A DNA stretch of 64,000 bases from Sitta carolinensis (taxonomy: Eukaryota > Chordata > Aves > Passeriformes > Sittidae): contig CM063289.1 of the NCBI GenBank assembly GCA_032173965.1, positions 30,422,690 to 30,486,689 on the forward strand, read 5' to 3'. Of the stretch, positions 1 through 11,436 are shown piece by piece. Made by a program: the position numbers and the translations under genes. Position 1 is the stretch's first letter, and each line of letters opens with the position of its first letter. Under the pieces are notes generated by a model, which worked only from the letters and a program-made list of their open reading frames with translations, was not told the origin of the DNA and made no database searches.

Positions 1-1088
1 AGAGCTCCCTGCTGGATCCAGAGAGGAGCACAGGGAGTGCCTGAGGTTGTGGGCTGGCAAAGGCTTTTAATAGTATTTTTTCATTATTTTATTATTAATT
101 TTATTATTTTTTAAAATATTGTTTTCAGCTGTGAACTGTAATTTCCGATGATTTTTTTTGTTTCCTTAGAAATCCTGGGCAGCTCATCCCCACTTCCAAA
201 CACTTCTGCATTTTACTCAGCCTAATTTAATTCCTCTCTGCCCACATGCAGCAGATCTGACTCTGAGCTATCCCACAGCTTTTTTTTTTCCTGCTCTCTG
301 GAATACCCAGAAGGTCAAATCCCACTCCTTTTATTTTAATTCAATTTAATTTAATTTAATTTAATTTAATTGGAGTCAGGAGAGCTCCACAGAGTGCATT
401 CCTTGGATCCCAGTGCAGGACAGGAGGGTGCTGGACCTGTGAGAGCTTTTGAGTGAATCAATTGCTCTGTTGAAAGACTCATCCATATTTATCCTAAAAA
501 AAAAAAAAAGCTTCCCAAATTTCCTCTGGAGCAGCTACAACCCAGCAAATTAAAACGGGAATAGAAACAGGACTTTGGAATTGAGGTAAAAATAAAATAA
601 TTAGGAAATAAAGCAAATAAATACTGAAATGGAAATAAAGCTCAGAGTGGTGGCTGCTGCCATCATTTAACGGCAGATACAACACGAACACTTCTTCTTA
701 ATTAAGGAGTGGGAAAAGCTAATTAGCAAACGGCATCATGGCATTGTTGTGGAGATGAGGGCTTTGTGATTAAAGTTGCTTTGAGGAAGGGTGCCAGGAA
801 AGAAATCCAGGTTTCCTGGAAGATCTGTAACGATTTTGTAATTGATTTCCTGGAGCAGGATTTCTCATTTTATGGCGTTTCAGCCGCTCGTGGGTTGGTG
901 ATTTATTTGTCAACAAGAGGAGCAAAAGCCAGGTTTGCTTGGAGCAGTTCTGAGAGTCCTGGGATGAGGTTTGGGGGCGAAGTGCAGGGGGTAGAGAGGA
1001 GCTTGAGCTGTGGTTTATCCTGCACAGGTAAATTGGGAATTAGGGGTGGAATGAGAGGAGCTTTGGGGGATGGAATGAAATGATCTTT
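1..1088. other. Non-coding stretch, no gene recognised
   Basis: This is AT-leaning sequence with homopolymer runs and a short pentanucleotide run (TTTAA)n at about 337-371. Open frames here are short and have no recognisable protein similarity. I see no splice-site-bounded conserved exon. Confidence 0.6.
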
Positions 1089-1160
1089 CACAGAATCCCA
1101 GAGCTGGAAGGGACCCTGGGCATTGTTGAGCCCAGTGCAGGAAATGCAAGTGGGAATCCC
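1089..1160 (-). mobile_element. CR1 LINE 3'-end fragment (short, diverged)
   Basis: The segment opens with CACAGAATCCCAGAGCTGGA and continues 'agggaccctggg'. This is the reverse complement of the typical 3' end of avian CR1, which in sense ends in a repeat of ATTCTGTG type. It is short and diverged. CR1 copies are usually 5'-truncated, which fits a 3'-only fragment. Confidence 0.5.
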
Positions 1161-1330
1161 AGAAAGGGAGAAAACACCCCAAAAAAAAAACCTGTGGAGA
1201 CCACATCACAATCCTGTTATTTGCAGCAAAAGTCCTGCAGCTCATGCAAAAGTTTTAATTTCAAACAGCTCCAGACAATTCCATGATCATTTCATAGCTG
1301 CTCTTCCCCAGTTCCACAACTGAACCATGG

Positions 1331-1636
1331 CAATTCCATGATAACAGAATTCCATGATAGCAGAATTCTGTGATAACAGAATTCCATGCTAACAGAATTC
1401 CATGATAGCAGAATTCTGTGATAGCAGAATTTTGTGATAACAGAATTCCATTATAGCAGAATTCCATGCTAACAGAATTCCATTATAGCAGAATTCCATG
1501 CTAACAGAATTCCATGATAGCAGAATTCCATGCTAACAGAATTCCATGATAGCATGAACTCTGTGATAGCAGAACTCTGTGATAGCAGAATTCCGTGATA
1601 ACAGAATTCCATGATAGCAGAATTCTGTGACAGCAG
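1331..1636. repeat. 16-bp minisatellite with an EcoRI site in most units
   Basis: About 19 tandem units of 16 bp built on GAATTCCATGATAACA, with variants ending GATAGCA, GCTAACA and TGTGATA. Most units carry GAATTC, so EcoRI would cut the array into a 16-bp ladder. The variants interleave rather than forming blocks. Confidence 0.93.
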
Positions 1637-1744
1637 GGCATGTGGAGAGCCTGAGGATGAGGAGCATCCTTTTCCACAGGAGCCCCTGGATTCCTGTGTC
1701 CATAAAAGCAGGGCTCTGCCCCCAGCCCACAGCTCCCCTGGCAA

Positions 1745-1802
1745 TGGCCAGTGACCAGTGGCCAGTGACCAGTGGCCAGTGGCCAGTGACCAGTGGCCAG
1801 GG
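1745..1802. repeat. 7-bp repeat CAGTGRC
   Basis: About eight units alternate CAGTGAC and CAGTGGC. Neighbouring units produce the TGGCCA palindromes seen here. The open frames crossing it are incidental. Confidence 0.88.
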
Positions 1803-2384
1803 ACAGGTTTGGTGCCCCAGGGCAGGAGGGGCTCTGTCCCCTGCAGCTGCTTCCCTTCCCCCTGCTTGGGAAGCAGATTTTCCCCCCGTTCCTGGAGCCA
1901 GGCTCCTGCTGCCCACATTTGCAGCCCCATTTCAGCTGGGCCAGTGCCTGGAGCAGCCCTGGGGGCTCCTGGAGCAGCAGAGCTCTGGGGCTGAGCCAAG
2001 CAGCAGCTCCTGAGCAGGGTTAGAGGAAGGTGGCATCTCCACTCAGCGGGCTGGGCTGCTTCTGCCAGGTTTTGATGGATTGTTGGAGTGTTTTCGGGAG
2101 GTTTTCCAACCTGGGAGCAGCAGGCAGAGCATTAAACCCAAGAATCCTGGGGTGTGCTGAAGGTCAGTGCTGCCTGGGTCAGGATCCAGCACAAATATTG
2201 CAGGTTTTTTACACCCATGGGCTGAGTTTTGTGCTTTTTCCTCCTGTTTCTATCCTTTAATTGAGGCGGCGATCTGTAAAATAAATGGGAAAAGTTGTAG
2301 CAGAGAGCAAATATTGGGATTTCTCCTCTGTGAATTCCCCATCTCCTTTTGGCTTCCTTTGGCTTTTTGGTAGAGCAGCTTTTT
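1803..2384. other. Non-coding, moderately GC-rich, nothing recognised
   Basis: No tandem structure and no recognisable exon. Several overlapping open frames on both strands exist because stop codons are sparse, and none resembles a known family. Confidence 0.5.
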
Positions 2385-2520
2385 GTGGCATCCCAGAGTG
2401 GTTTGGGTTGGGAGGGAGATTTAAACTCACCCCTTCCCCCTGCCCCAGGGTGCCCCAGCCTGGCCTGGGCACTGCCAGCAGCCCCTGCTGCTCTGGGCAC
2501 CCTGTGCCCGTGGGGGATCA
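2385..2520 (-). mobile_element. CR1 3'-end fragment
   Basis: The motif 'gagtggtttgggttgggagg' is followed by 'ccccagcctggcctgggca' and a short GC-rich tail. In this order it is antisense CR1 3' end, where the sense strand reads 'cccaacccaaaccactct' near the terminus. The copy is diverged and truncated. Confidence 0.6.
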
Positions 2521-2754
2521 GGAAATCCGGATTTTAAATCGAACTAATTTGAATTAAATTTAAATTTGCAGCAGCAAAGTTCTCCAAAGTCTCCTCTGAC
2601 CATTCGCCCTCAGCCTGGTGGGTGCTGGGAGGCAAAAGTTTGAGTTTGTTTGGAAAGATTGAGCACTGAAAAAATCACATTCCTTTAGAGGTGGGTGGTA
2701 ATTAAGAGGGTTAATTAACCAGGGGGTCCTGGGGTGGTGTGGCAGCATTGAAGG

Positions 2755-3154
2755 ACAGCACACCCAGCCCAGGCTGTGTTCCTGATCCCAGCTCAATCCA
2801 CACCCAGCCCAGGCTGTGTTCTGATCCAGCTCAATTCCACACCCAGCCCAGGCTGTGTTCCTGATCCCAGCTCAATTCCACACCCAGCCCAGGCTGTGTT
2901 CCTGATCCCAGCTCAATCCCACACCCAGCCCAGGCTGTGTTCCTGATCCAGCTCAATTCCACACCCAGCCCAGGCTGTGTTCCTGATCCCAGCTCAATTC
3001 CACACCCAGCCCAGGCTGTGTTCTGATCCCAGCTCAATCCCACACCCAGCCCAGGCTGTGTTCCTGTCCCAGCTCATTCCACACCAGCCCAGCTGTGTTC
3101 TGATCCACTCATCCACACCAGCCCAGCTGTGTCCTTCCCAGCTCAATACAGCCA
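2755..3154. repeat. 41-bp minisatellite, decaying at its right end
   Basis: About ten tandem units with a core of 'cacccagcccaggctgtgtt' followed by 'cctgatcccagctcaat'. Core starts at 2761, 2801, 2840, 2881 and 2922 give spacings of 39-41 bp. The last three units lose bases progressively (for example 'caccagcccagctgtgt'), so the right edge is degenerate. Confidence 0.93.
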
Positions 3155-3595
3155 GCTTCTTTCAGATTCCTATCAAGCAGGCTATGTTTAAACTATTCCC
3201 AGACATGAGCCTGTGTGCTTTGGAAACTGAAGTTTGTGTTTGGATTCTAGTCATTGTAGGGTGTTTTCTTTCTAGTCATTCATGTTCACCACAGGACACT
3301 TTCCTTAAAGTCTCTGGAGCCTGCTTCCCTTTCCACCTGGGGTCAGATGGAATTTTTATTTGATTGAGCCTGTTGTGCTTGGAACTGAGTTGTGTGAGTT
3401 GGGAGGGTTTAAAGGTGGCTCTTTTTGTGGGATTCCTTGGAGAACTTTCCAAGACCCTTATACTGTGGGAATGTGCTTTCTCCTTTCAGTGCCTGCGGAA
3501 GTAAAAGGGGGACTATTTCTCCCTGGGAAAAGGGTTTCCCGGAAGTGCCCTTGGGACCACCTGGGGAATGGTGGGGTCCCCATTCCTGGGGTGTC
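3155..3595. other. Unique spacer between two minisatellites
   Basis: Single-copy-looking sequence with no recognisable exon. It separates the 41-bp and 42-bp arrays. Confidence 0.5.
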
Positions 3596-4735
3596 AGAGC
3601 CCTTTAACCCCAGTAAAGATCCCATTCCTGGTCTGTCCCATTCCTGTGACCCCAATACAGATCCCATTCCTGGTCTGTCCCATTCCTGTGACCCCAATAC
3701 AGATCCCATTCCTGGTCTGTCCCATCCCTGTGACCCAAATAAAGATCCCATTCCTGGTCTGTCCCATCCCTGTGACCCCAATACAGATCCCATTCCTGGT
3801 CTGTCCCATCCCTGTGACCCCAATACAGATCCCATTCCTGGTCTGTCACAGCTCTGTGACCCAAATAAAGATCCCATTCCTGGTCTGTCCCATCCTGTGA
3901 CCCCAATACAGATCCCATTCCTGGTCTGTCACAGCTCTGTGACCCAAATAAAGATCCCATTCCTGGTCTGTCCCATCCCTATGACCCCAATACAGATCCC
4001 ATTCCTGGTCTGTCACAGCTCTGTGACCCAAATAAAGATCCCATTCCTGGTCTGTCCCATCCCTGTGACCCACTAAAGATCCCATTCCTGGGTGTATCAC
4101 AGCCCTGTGACCCCAATACAGATCCCATTCCTGGGGGTATCACAGCCCCCAATAAAAATCCCATTCTGTGGGTTTCACAGCCCTGTGGCTCCGGCCCCAA
4201 TAAAAATCCCATTCCTGGGGGTATCACAGCCCATGACCCCAATACAGACCCCTTTCCTGGGGGTATCACAGCCCATGACCCCAATACAGATCCCATTCCT
4301 GGTCTGTCCCATCCCTATGACCCCAATACAGATCCCATTCCTGGGTGTATCACAGCCCCCAATACAGATCCCATTCCTGGTCTGTCCCATTCCTGGGGGT
4401 ATCACAGCCCCATGACCCCAATACAGATCCCATTCCTGGTCTGTCCCATCCCTATGACCCCAATACAGATCCCATTCCTGGGTGTATCACAGCCCCCAAT
4501 ACAGATCCCATTCCTGGTCTGTCCCATTCCTGGGGGTATCACAGCCCCATGACCGCAATACAGATCCCATTCCTGGGGGTATCACAGCCCCATGACCCCA
4601 ATACAGATCCCATTCCTGGTCTGTCCCATTCCTGGGGGTATCACAGCCCCATGACCCCAATAAAGATCCCATTCCTGGTCTGTCCCATTCCTGGGGGTAT
4701 CACAGCCCCATGACCCCAATCAAGACCCCAGCCCA
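3596..4735. repeat. 42-bp minisatellite, about 27 units, two unit subtypes
   Basis: Units share 'agatcccattcctgg' plus 'gaccccaata'. The left half uses 'tctgtcccatt' as the linker. From about 4080 a second subtype with 'gggtatcacagcccc' appears and then alternates with the first, giving a higher-order pattern near 4280-4720. Because 42 is a multiple of three, repetitive open frames run along both strands. They are not genes. Confidence 0.95.
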
Positions 4736-5150
4736 TTCCCCACCTGGATTTGGGGCCAACCCCAACATCTGGCGATGCAAAACTCCCCAAACCCTGCGGG
4801 GAAGCTGCGGGGGGACTCTGGCTGTCCCCAAAAGCCTCGGCTCCTCCCGACACTTCCCAACATCCCTTCAGCTCACAGCTTTTAAAAATACCCAGCCCGG
4901 CGCTGGTAGGAGGCAGCTTCCCTGCAGGAAAAGCGAAATCCCCATAAAAGGTTGGGTATCAAACCCTAAGAGCTGATTTCCCTGCTGACATCACAGCGCC
5001 GAGGATGCTCTGAACTCCCCACTCCCGGGTGGGAGCTATTCCGGGCAGGAATCGCGGGGGAAAAGGGTGGGCATGCGTCAGCAGCTCCCGAGGCTCCCTG
5101 CGAGCAGCAGGAACGGGACTGGGAGGGACCGGGGGCATGGCAGGGAAGGG
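4736..5150. promoter_or_regulatory. GC-rich unique island between two arrays, possible regulatory element
   Basis: This 415-bp non-repetitive, CpG-containing stretch sits between large arrays. It contains a CArG-type match CCATAAAAGG (4942-4951, fits CC(A/T)6GG), a CRE-like TGACATCA (4986-4993) and TGCGTCAGCA (5074-5083, AP-1/Maf-like). Seeing the motifs is direct; a regulatory role is inference, since short motifs occur by chance. No exon is recognised. Confidence 0.25.
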
Positions 5151-5151
5151 A

Positions 5152-6036
5152 TATGTGTGGGATCGAAATAGGGAATAGATGGGGAAAAAGATGGGAATGC
5201 ATGGGGCTGAAGTAGGGGATGCATGGAGAGAAGTATATGGAATATATGGGATTAAAATAGGGAATATATGGGATTGAGGGAGGGAATGTATGGAGGTAAA
5301 TATGGGAATTTATGGGATTGAAGTATGGAATGTATGGAGATAAATATGGGAATGTATGGGATTGAAGTATGGGATATATGGAGATAAGTATATGGAATAT
5401 ATGGGATTAAAATAGGGAATATATGGAATTAAAGGAGGGAATGTATGGAGATAAATATGGGAATTTATGGATTGAAGTAGGGAATGTATGGAGATAAATA
5501 TAGGAATGTATGGGATTGAAGTATGGAATGTATGGAGATAAATATGGGAATTTATGGGATTGAAGTAGGGAATGTATGGAGATAAAATAGGAATGTTGGG
5601 ATTGAAGTATGGAATGTATGGAGATAAATATGGGAATTATGGGATTGAAGCAGGGATATGTATGGAGATAATATAGGAATGTATGGGATTGAAGTATGGA
5701 ATGTATGGAGATAAATAGGGAATTTATGGATTGAAGTAGGAATGTATGGAGATAATATAGGAATGTATGGGATTGAAGTAGGAATATATGGAGATAAATA
5801 TGGGAATTTATGGGATTGAAGTAGGGAATATATGGAGATAAATATGGGAATTTATGGGATTGAAGTATGGAATATATGGAGATAAATTATGGGAATGTAT
5901 GGATTGACGTATGGAATGTATGGAGATAAATATGGGAATTATGGATTGAAGTATGGGATATATGGAGATAAATAAATGGATATATGGAATTAAAGTATGG
6001 AATACACGGAGATAAATATGTGAATATATGGAATTA
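5152..6036. repeat. 44-bp minisatellite
   Basis: About 20 units assembled from the sub-blocks 'gggaatgtatggagataaat', 'atgggaatttatggga' and 'ttgaagta'. The sub-blocks resemble each other (GGGAATNTATGG), suggesting the 44-bp unit arose from a shorter ancestral repeat. One- and two-base deletions are common between units. Confidence 0.93.
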
Positions 6037-6121
6037 GAAAGGGATGAGGGAAGGGAGCAGTGCCTGTGTCCCTCATCCTGCTGGACAAGGAGCAGGGAAC
6101 AGCCCCTGGGCAGAGCCTTGG

Positions 6122-6577
6122 GACCTTGAATACTGGGAATATTGGGATATTGGAATATGGGATATATGGGACTTGGAATATGGAATATTGGAATAATTGG
6201 GATATTGGGTATTGGATATTGGAATATTGGGGTATATGGATACTGGAATATGGAAATTGGAATATTGAGGTATTGGTATATTGGAATATTGGATATATTG
6301 GATATTGGAAAATTGGATATTGGAATATTGGGATATGGGAATATGGGGTATTGGATATTGGGATATTGGAAAATTGGGATATTGGAATATTGGAATATTA
6401 GAATATTGGGATATTGGAATATTGGGATATTAGAATATTGGATATTGGAATATTGGGATATTGGAATATTGGATATTGGGATATTGGAATATTGGAATAT
6501 TGGGATATTGGAATATTTGGATATTTGAATATTAGAATATTGGGATATTGGGATATTGGAATATTGGGCTATTAGGA
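6122..6577. repeat. 8-bp repeat GGAATATT / GGGATATT
   Basis: About 55 imperfect units of TATTGGAA or TATTGGGA. Long frames on both strands (for example Ile/Pro/Asn-rich on the minus strand) come only from the repeat. Confidence 0.93.
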
Positions 6578-7720
6578 CCAGGGCCTGCCCACCCTCCCAG
6601 CCAGGAATTCCCAAATCCCAATATCCCCTCAATTCTTTCCTCTGGCAGTGGGAAGCCATTCCCAGAAAACTGGAGTTCATCTTTGGGGAGGTCTGGGAAC
6701 AAATGGGTCAGGTGCATGTCCCTGAAAATGAATCCCCAGACTCCAGAGTTTGTGTCCCAAAGGAGACAGAGGAGCCCTTGGACCTGATTCCAGTAAAGGC
6801 AGAGCCAGGGGGAATTCCCCAGTTTTTGGAGGATTTTCCCTCCTTTTTATCCCCCTTTCCCAGCCCCATTTCCACCTCTCTTTCCCCCCCAGCTGAGGCA
6901 CAGTGTCAGAATCCTAGACACAGAAAATTTCAGTCTTGGTTATCCCTTTAAACTCTCTCAGGAGAGTTAGAAAAAGCACAATATGCCTACAAAGAAAAAA
7001 ACAAACAAACAAAAAAAAAACCAAACAAACCTTTAAAATAAAAAGAAATAAATAAAAATAAATAAAAAATAGCCCAAATAAAAACCCAACAATCATTCAT
7101 CCATTTGTCACTCAAAAACCCATCACAGTGTAAAGAGATGTTCTGTCTCTAACAGAGATCAAAAATTAAAATATATTTTTAATAACTAAAACCCCATACT
7201 GAACAAAATACCCTTAAATACAAGAACATTACTCGCTAATAATTAAAAAACCCACAAAAATCAACAATAACACAACAAAACCCAGCAACAGCACAGGATT
7301 AATTTTATTAGAATTAGTCAGTTATTTATTAAAACATGATGTTAGCAGAGTAAGGAATATTCTGGCTAGATTATTTTTCTTTAGAAAACAGATCATGGAA
7401 CCACAAAATTGAAAAAAATTATAAATTCACATGTGGGAAAAAAATGGATTGTTTAACTGCCCTGACCCCCTGACCCCTGAGATTCCCCTCTCATGGATAA
7501 AACTCACTCCAATTTTCCATCCTTATGGAATTGATGGACTCTCCCCATTTTTTCCTTTCACCTTCCAACACCCAATCCCCTTTCTCAGCAAACCCACAGT
7601 TTATCAAGGCGAATCTCTTTTTTCCCATCCCTCAACCAGTGGAATCTTTTTTGTTGCTTTTCTCTCCCTGGCTCCTTTGGAAGGACAAATCCCCCCATTC
7701 CTGCCACCCCCATAACTTTT
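6578..7720 (+). mobile_element. Dispersed repeat family D, copy 1 (split by an insertion)
   Basis: Positions 6578-6903 and 7459-7720 match, in order and orientation, a contiguous repeat at about 26640-27150. Shared landmarks are 'ggagacagaggagccctt', 'gtaaaggcagagcc', 'ctgagattcccctctcatgg' and 'ggaattgatggactctcccc'. The left end resembles antisense CR1 ('ccaccctcccagccaggaat'). The class is unknown; strand is arbitrary, set to match copy 2. Confidence 0.65.
6904..7458. mobile_element. Insertion of about 555 bp inside repeat family D
   Basis: The copy at 26.9 kb reads straight from 'gaggcacag' into 'cctgccctgaacccctgacc'. In this copy the same junction is interrupted from 6904 (TGTCAGAATCC...) to about 7458. 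The insert is A-rich, with AAATAAATAAAAATAAAT around 7046, and shows no coding frame. Starting with TG suggests an LTR, but I found neither a matching CA end nor a target duplication. Confidence 0.5.
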
Positions 7721-9366
7721 CCCTGTGCATCCCAAGCCCTCCCTGTGCAGCTCCGGGCTCCTCATCCCAGCAATCCCAGCTCCAGGGTGGCAGGCACACG
7801 TGGCCTGGCATTAATTGGATTAAGCTGCTGTAATTCTCCCCAAATAACATTTTGTGCTGCTGATTCCATGGCACGGGGCAGGATCAGTGTCAGCCTGCCA
7901 GCCCTGTAACCATCCCCATTATCCCATTTTCCCCTGTAATTCCCTGCAGCAGCTGCCTGCTCCCCTCTAATTCCCTCTGCCAAGGAAGAGCAATTTGTCA
8001 CAAAAGGGGTATTTTAGTCGGGGTTTAGTTCTTGTCTTAGAACACTGAGGCTCTGGAGAGTTGCAGGCAAAATCCCGAAGATTTTTGGGAAAGAAAATGG
8101 GAAAACGCTTTCCCATGGAAAGCAGGGGACACTGGCCTGGGTGGTTCTTGCTGAAATAAACCCCATGATTCCCATAAAGAGAAATAATTTCCCATAAAAT
8201 AATGAATTCTCATTGATCCAGCATTCAAACCATCAGAGAGACATCGCTATATTCACTGCTCCAATTAATTTTATTTCTAGATTTTTTTTTTTTCCCCAAA
8301 AAATATCCTGGCAGTGGTCAACTTTGGCCTGAGCTCTCCCAAATCCCGTTTGGGAAGGGGGGAAAATTCCTGCAAAATAAGGAAATCTTGCTCCTGTCAG
8401 GTGTGCAACCCCAGCCAGAGTGCTGGAAGCCACCCCAGGGCACCCCCTGATTTCCCAGGGATGTTTTAACACCCCATAAATCAGGATACACCCCCGAGCA
8501 GGAAAAAGGGACAATATCTCAAGGTGCCACAGAGAAAAATAACATCAGGAACAACTTCAGACAGCCAGTGTCTCCCTGTTGGTTTATTCACAAGAGAAAT
8601 AATTCACGAGAGAAATATTTGAGGGAAGGGGAGCTGCCCTCTGAGGATGGGGATTTTGGGGCAATTTAGTTGCCAGGAAAAATATTGCTGGAAAACACAA
8701 ATTTTCTGGCTGTGGGTAACTGTGGAATAAAGTGATTTTTGGGGCTGGTGGTGCCCCTTGCACTGGGAGAACTCACACTTGCCCAGCTGAAGGCTCTCCC
8801 TTATCTCCTGAGCCAGATCTGCAGAATAAGGAAATCTATTTTAAGCCAGGCTGAGGAATCCCCAGTGCTGCTCTGGAAAAGTCTCCCTGTGAGCTTGGAC
8901 TGTGCTCAGGGGTTCCTGCCACACCAGGGCAGGATTTGCTGCCTTGCCTCAGATGTCTGGAGAAAATCCGAAGGAAAATGATGTAAAGCTGTTGCTCTGG
9001 ATTAATTTAATTTAAAATAATTTAATTTGATTTCTCTCTTAGCTGCTGTTCGGGAAATCCTCTCAGGCAGTTGGAGGTGCAGGGCAGAGACCCTCAAAAT
9101 TCCAGGGTGTCCTTGCCTGACCCTCCTGGAAGGGGGTTTGGAGGAGCAGGGGGGGTTAAACTCTGTGTCCGGGGGTTCTTGGGGGGATTTTGGTGCTGGG
9201 GGCAGCAGGAGCACAGAACAATTTGCTAATTGAGGAATTGAGGAATGGGATCTCAGGGGAGCTGCAGGGCAAGGAAACAACATTAATTTAATCTTTACCT
9301 TTGGAAAAACCTGCCCAGCTGAGAGCAAGGGCAGGGAGGGAGGGAGAACCTCCCTGAAATGGGGCT
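7721..9366. other. Non-coding, nothing recognised
   Basis: Mixed-composition sequence without tandem arrays apart from a poly-T at about 8281-8292 and a short TTTAA-like run near 9003-9030. Short frames only, and no conserved exon or RNA gene seen. Confidence 0.5.
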
Positions 9367-10115
9367 GGGGGTTCCTGGGAGAAATGAGGGGATCAGGGAA
9401 TGAGGGAATGAGGGAAATGAGGCTGGGATTTCCTGGGAGAAATGAGGAAAAGGGAAAATGAGGCTGGGATTTCCTGGGAGAAATGAGGAAAAGGAGAAAA
9501 TGAGAAATGAGGCTGGGATTTCCTGGGAGAAATGAGGAAAAGGAGAAAATGAGAAAATGAGGCTGGGATTTCCTGGGAGAAATGAGGGGATGAGGAAATG
9601 GGGGAATGAGGGAAATGAGGCTGGGATTTCCTGGGAGAAATGAGGAAAAGGAGAAAATGAGAAAATGAGGCTGGGATTTCCTGGGAGAAATGAGGAAAGG
9701 AGAAAATGAGGAAAATGAGGGAAATGAGGAAATGAGGCAAGTCAGACTGGGATTTCCTGGGAGAAATGAGGAAAAGGAGAAAATGAGGGAATGAGGAAAT
9801 GAGAAAATGAGGAAAATGAAATGAGGAAATGAGGCAAATGAGGCTGGGATTTCTTGGGAGAAATGAGGGGAATGAGGGATTGAGGAAATTGAGGGAAATG
9901 AGGAAAATGAGGCTGGGATTTCTTGGGAGAAATGTGGAAATGAGGCTGGAATTTCCTGGGAGAGATTAGGAAAATGAGGAAATGAGGTTGGGATTCCTTG
10001 GGAGAAATTAAGAAAATGAGGAAATGAAGAAAATGAGGCTGGGATTTCTTGGGAGAAATGAGGGAAATGAGGAAATGAGGCTGGGATTTCTTGGGAGAAA
10101 GGAAAGGAGAGATTC
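9367..10115. repeat. Minisatellite with variable 40-70-bp units
   Basis: About thirteen occurrences of 'ggctgggatttcctgggaga' (later 'ttcttggga') are joined by variable runs of 'aatgaggaaaaggaga'. Unit length varies because the AATGAGGAA linker itself expands and contracts. A 404-codon Ser/Phe/Pro-rich frame on the minus strand spans the array and is a repeat artefact. Confidence 0.92.
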
Positions 10116-10789
10116 CTCGAGGAAGCAGAGCAAGAGGGAAAAGAAAGGATTATTTCTTTATTCCTTTGCCCAAAGTGGAGCCAATCCTGGAGTAAGGGCT
10201 GGAGAGGATTGGACAAGTAAAGAGAAAAGCTGTGGTTAAATTCAACGTGAATTTTCCTGATTTATTTTGATTTTTCCGCCCTGGGTTCAAGTTTTACTGT
10301 TCAGCCGTGCTTTGATGAACATTGTTCCAGCTGAGCAGCCTGAGTTTGGGGAGGGATCCTGAGGGATCAGCTCGGGCTGGGATCCTCAGGTGCTGGATTT
10401 GTGCTGGGCACTGAGGTGTGAGGAGGAGCTGGAACTGGGAATTCCCTCTTGGATGGCCTCTGGCAGCAAGCCCAGCTGGGAAGGGCTGCAAGAGGCAAAG
10501 CTTTGGAGCCCTCTGTTTAAACCATCACATTCCCAGGGCTTCCTAAGCTCACCTCCATTTATTTGCTGCCCTTTCTGCTGTTGGCTTGCTGCGTGGCCAC
10601 TCCTTGGGTCTGCCTTTTTTAAAGCATGCCTTCTTCAGCTTTAATTCCTTTCTTATCATCCTGTGGTTTGGGCTTCGGTCTCTTTTTCACAGGTGGAGAA
10701 TTGTGAGAGTCACTTGGGCTTCTTTTTGGAAGTTATCTATTTAGACAGCCAAAGGACACTACACCTAAATTCTAAAACTACAGCAAAAA
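10116..10789. other. Non-coding, nothing recognised
   Basis: Unique-looking sequence with short frames only. From about 10530 it may already belong to the old element whose end is recognisable at 10790. Confidence 0.45.
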
Positions 10790-10880
10790 GCCATTATATA
10801 TATAATATTTATTTTAATATTTGTGAAAAGCCAACATTACAACATGCACTTATAACAGAATGTTTCCAGTTCCAGAGGGC
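10790..10880 (+). mobile_element. Dispersed repeat family B, short copy
   Basis: The string 'tttgtgaaaagccaa' followed by 'gcacttataacag' matches the 3' parts of the copies at about 17.98-18.05 kb and 22.04-22.09 kb, which share a GAAAAGCCAA core. Element class is unresolved; an LTR is possible. Confidence 0.4.
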
Positions 10881-11436
10881 CCTGAACCAGAACTGTAATG
10901 GAAACAAAGCAGGATTTTAATATTTAACCAGGAGCTCCAGCTTTTCCTTCCTGTCTGGGAAAGAAAAAGTTGTGTCAGGCTCGTTTCGTTGGAGGAAATT
11001 GGTCAAAGACAAAGAAATGAGGATTTGCAGAGCCTCAGGTTCAGTTTGGGGTGGAGGGAGAAGGCGTGGAAGGGATTCCATTATTCCCTGTGTGAATGGA
11101 GCAGCGGGCAGGAGCAGCCCGGGGCCCCGGGTGATGTTTTTGCATCACTGAGTAAAAATGGGCTCGGCAGGGTTGATCTAATTCCAGTCCTTCCCTCAGA
11201 AAGCCGGAATCCCGCTGGAATTCCCTGCTGGAAGTGCTGGGCAAGGCCAGGGGTGGGATTGTTGGGGTCTGGCAGGGCAGCGGTGGATTCCCTGCTCCTC
11301 GGGGTCTGCCCACCATCCTGTGCCTCTCTGATTTGTTCCCAGGAAGGATTGACCCCTCTGGAATCCTGGAGAGGCTCCCTGGCAGCATCCAGCCTGGGTG
11401 GGAGGCAGCCCGGAGCTGGGGCTGCCACATCCCGAG
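10881..11436. other. Non-coding, GC-richer, nothing recognised
   Basis: Overlapping frames of 100-150 codons exist on both strands owing to GC content. None resembles a known protein and none has convincing flanking splice sites. Confidence 0.45.

Noticed and set aside
1331..3154. Regularly spaced repeats as a CRISPR array
   Set aside because: Units are head-to-tail without unique spacers and the DNA is vertebrate.
9002..10216. 404-codon minus-strand Ser/Pro/Phe-rich frame
   Set aside because: It spans a minisatellite with units of varying length; the sequence outside the array has no recognisable domain.
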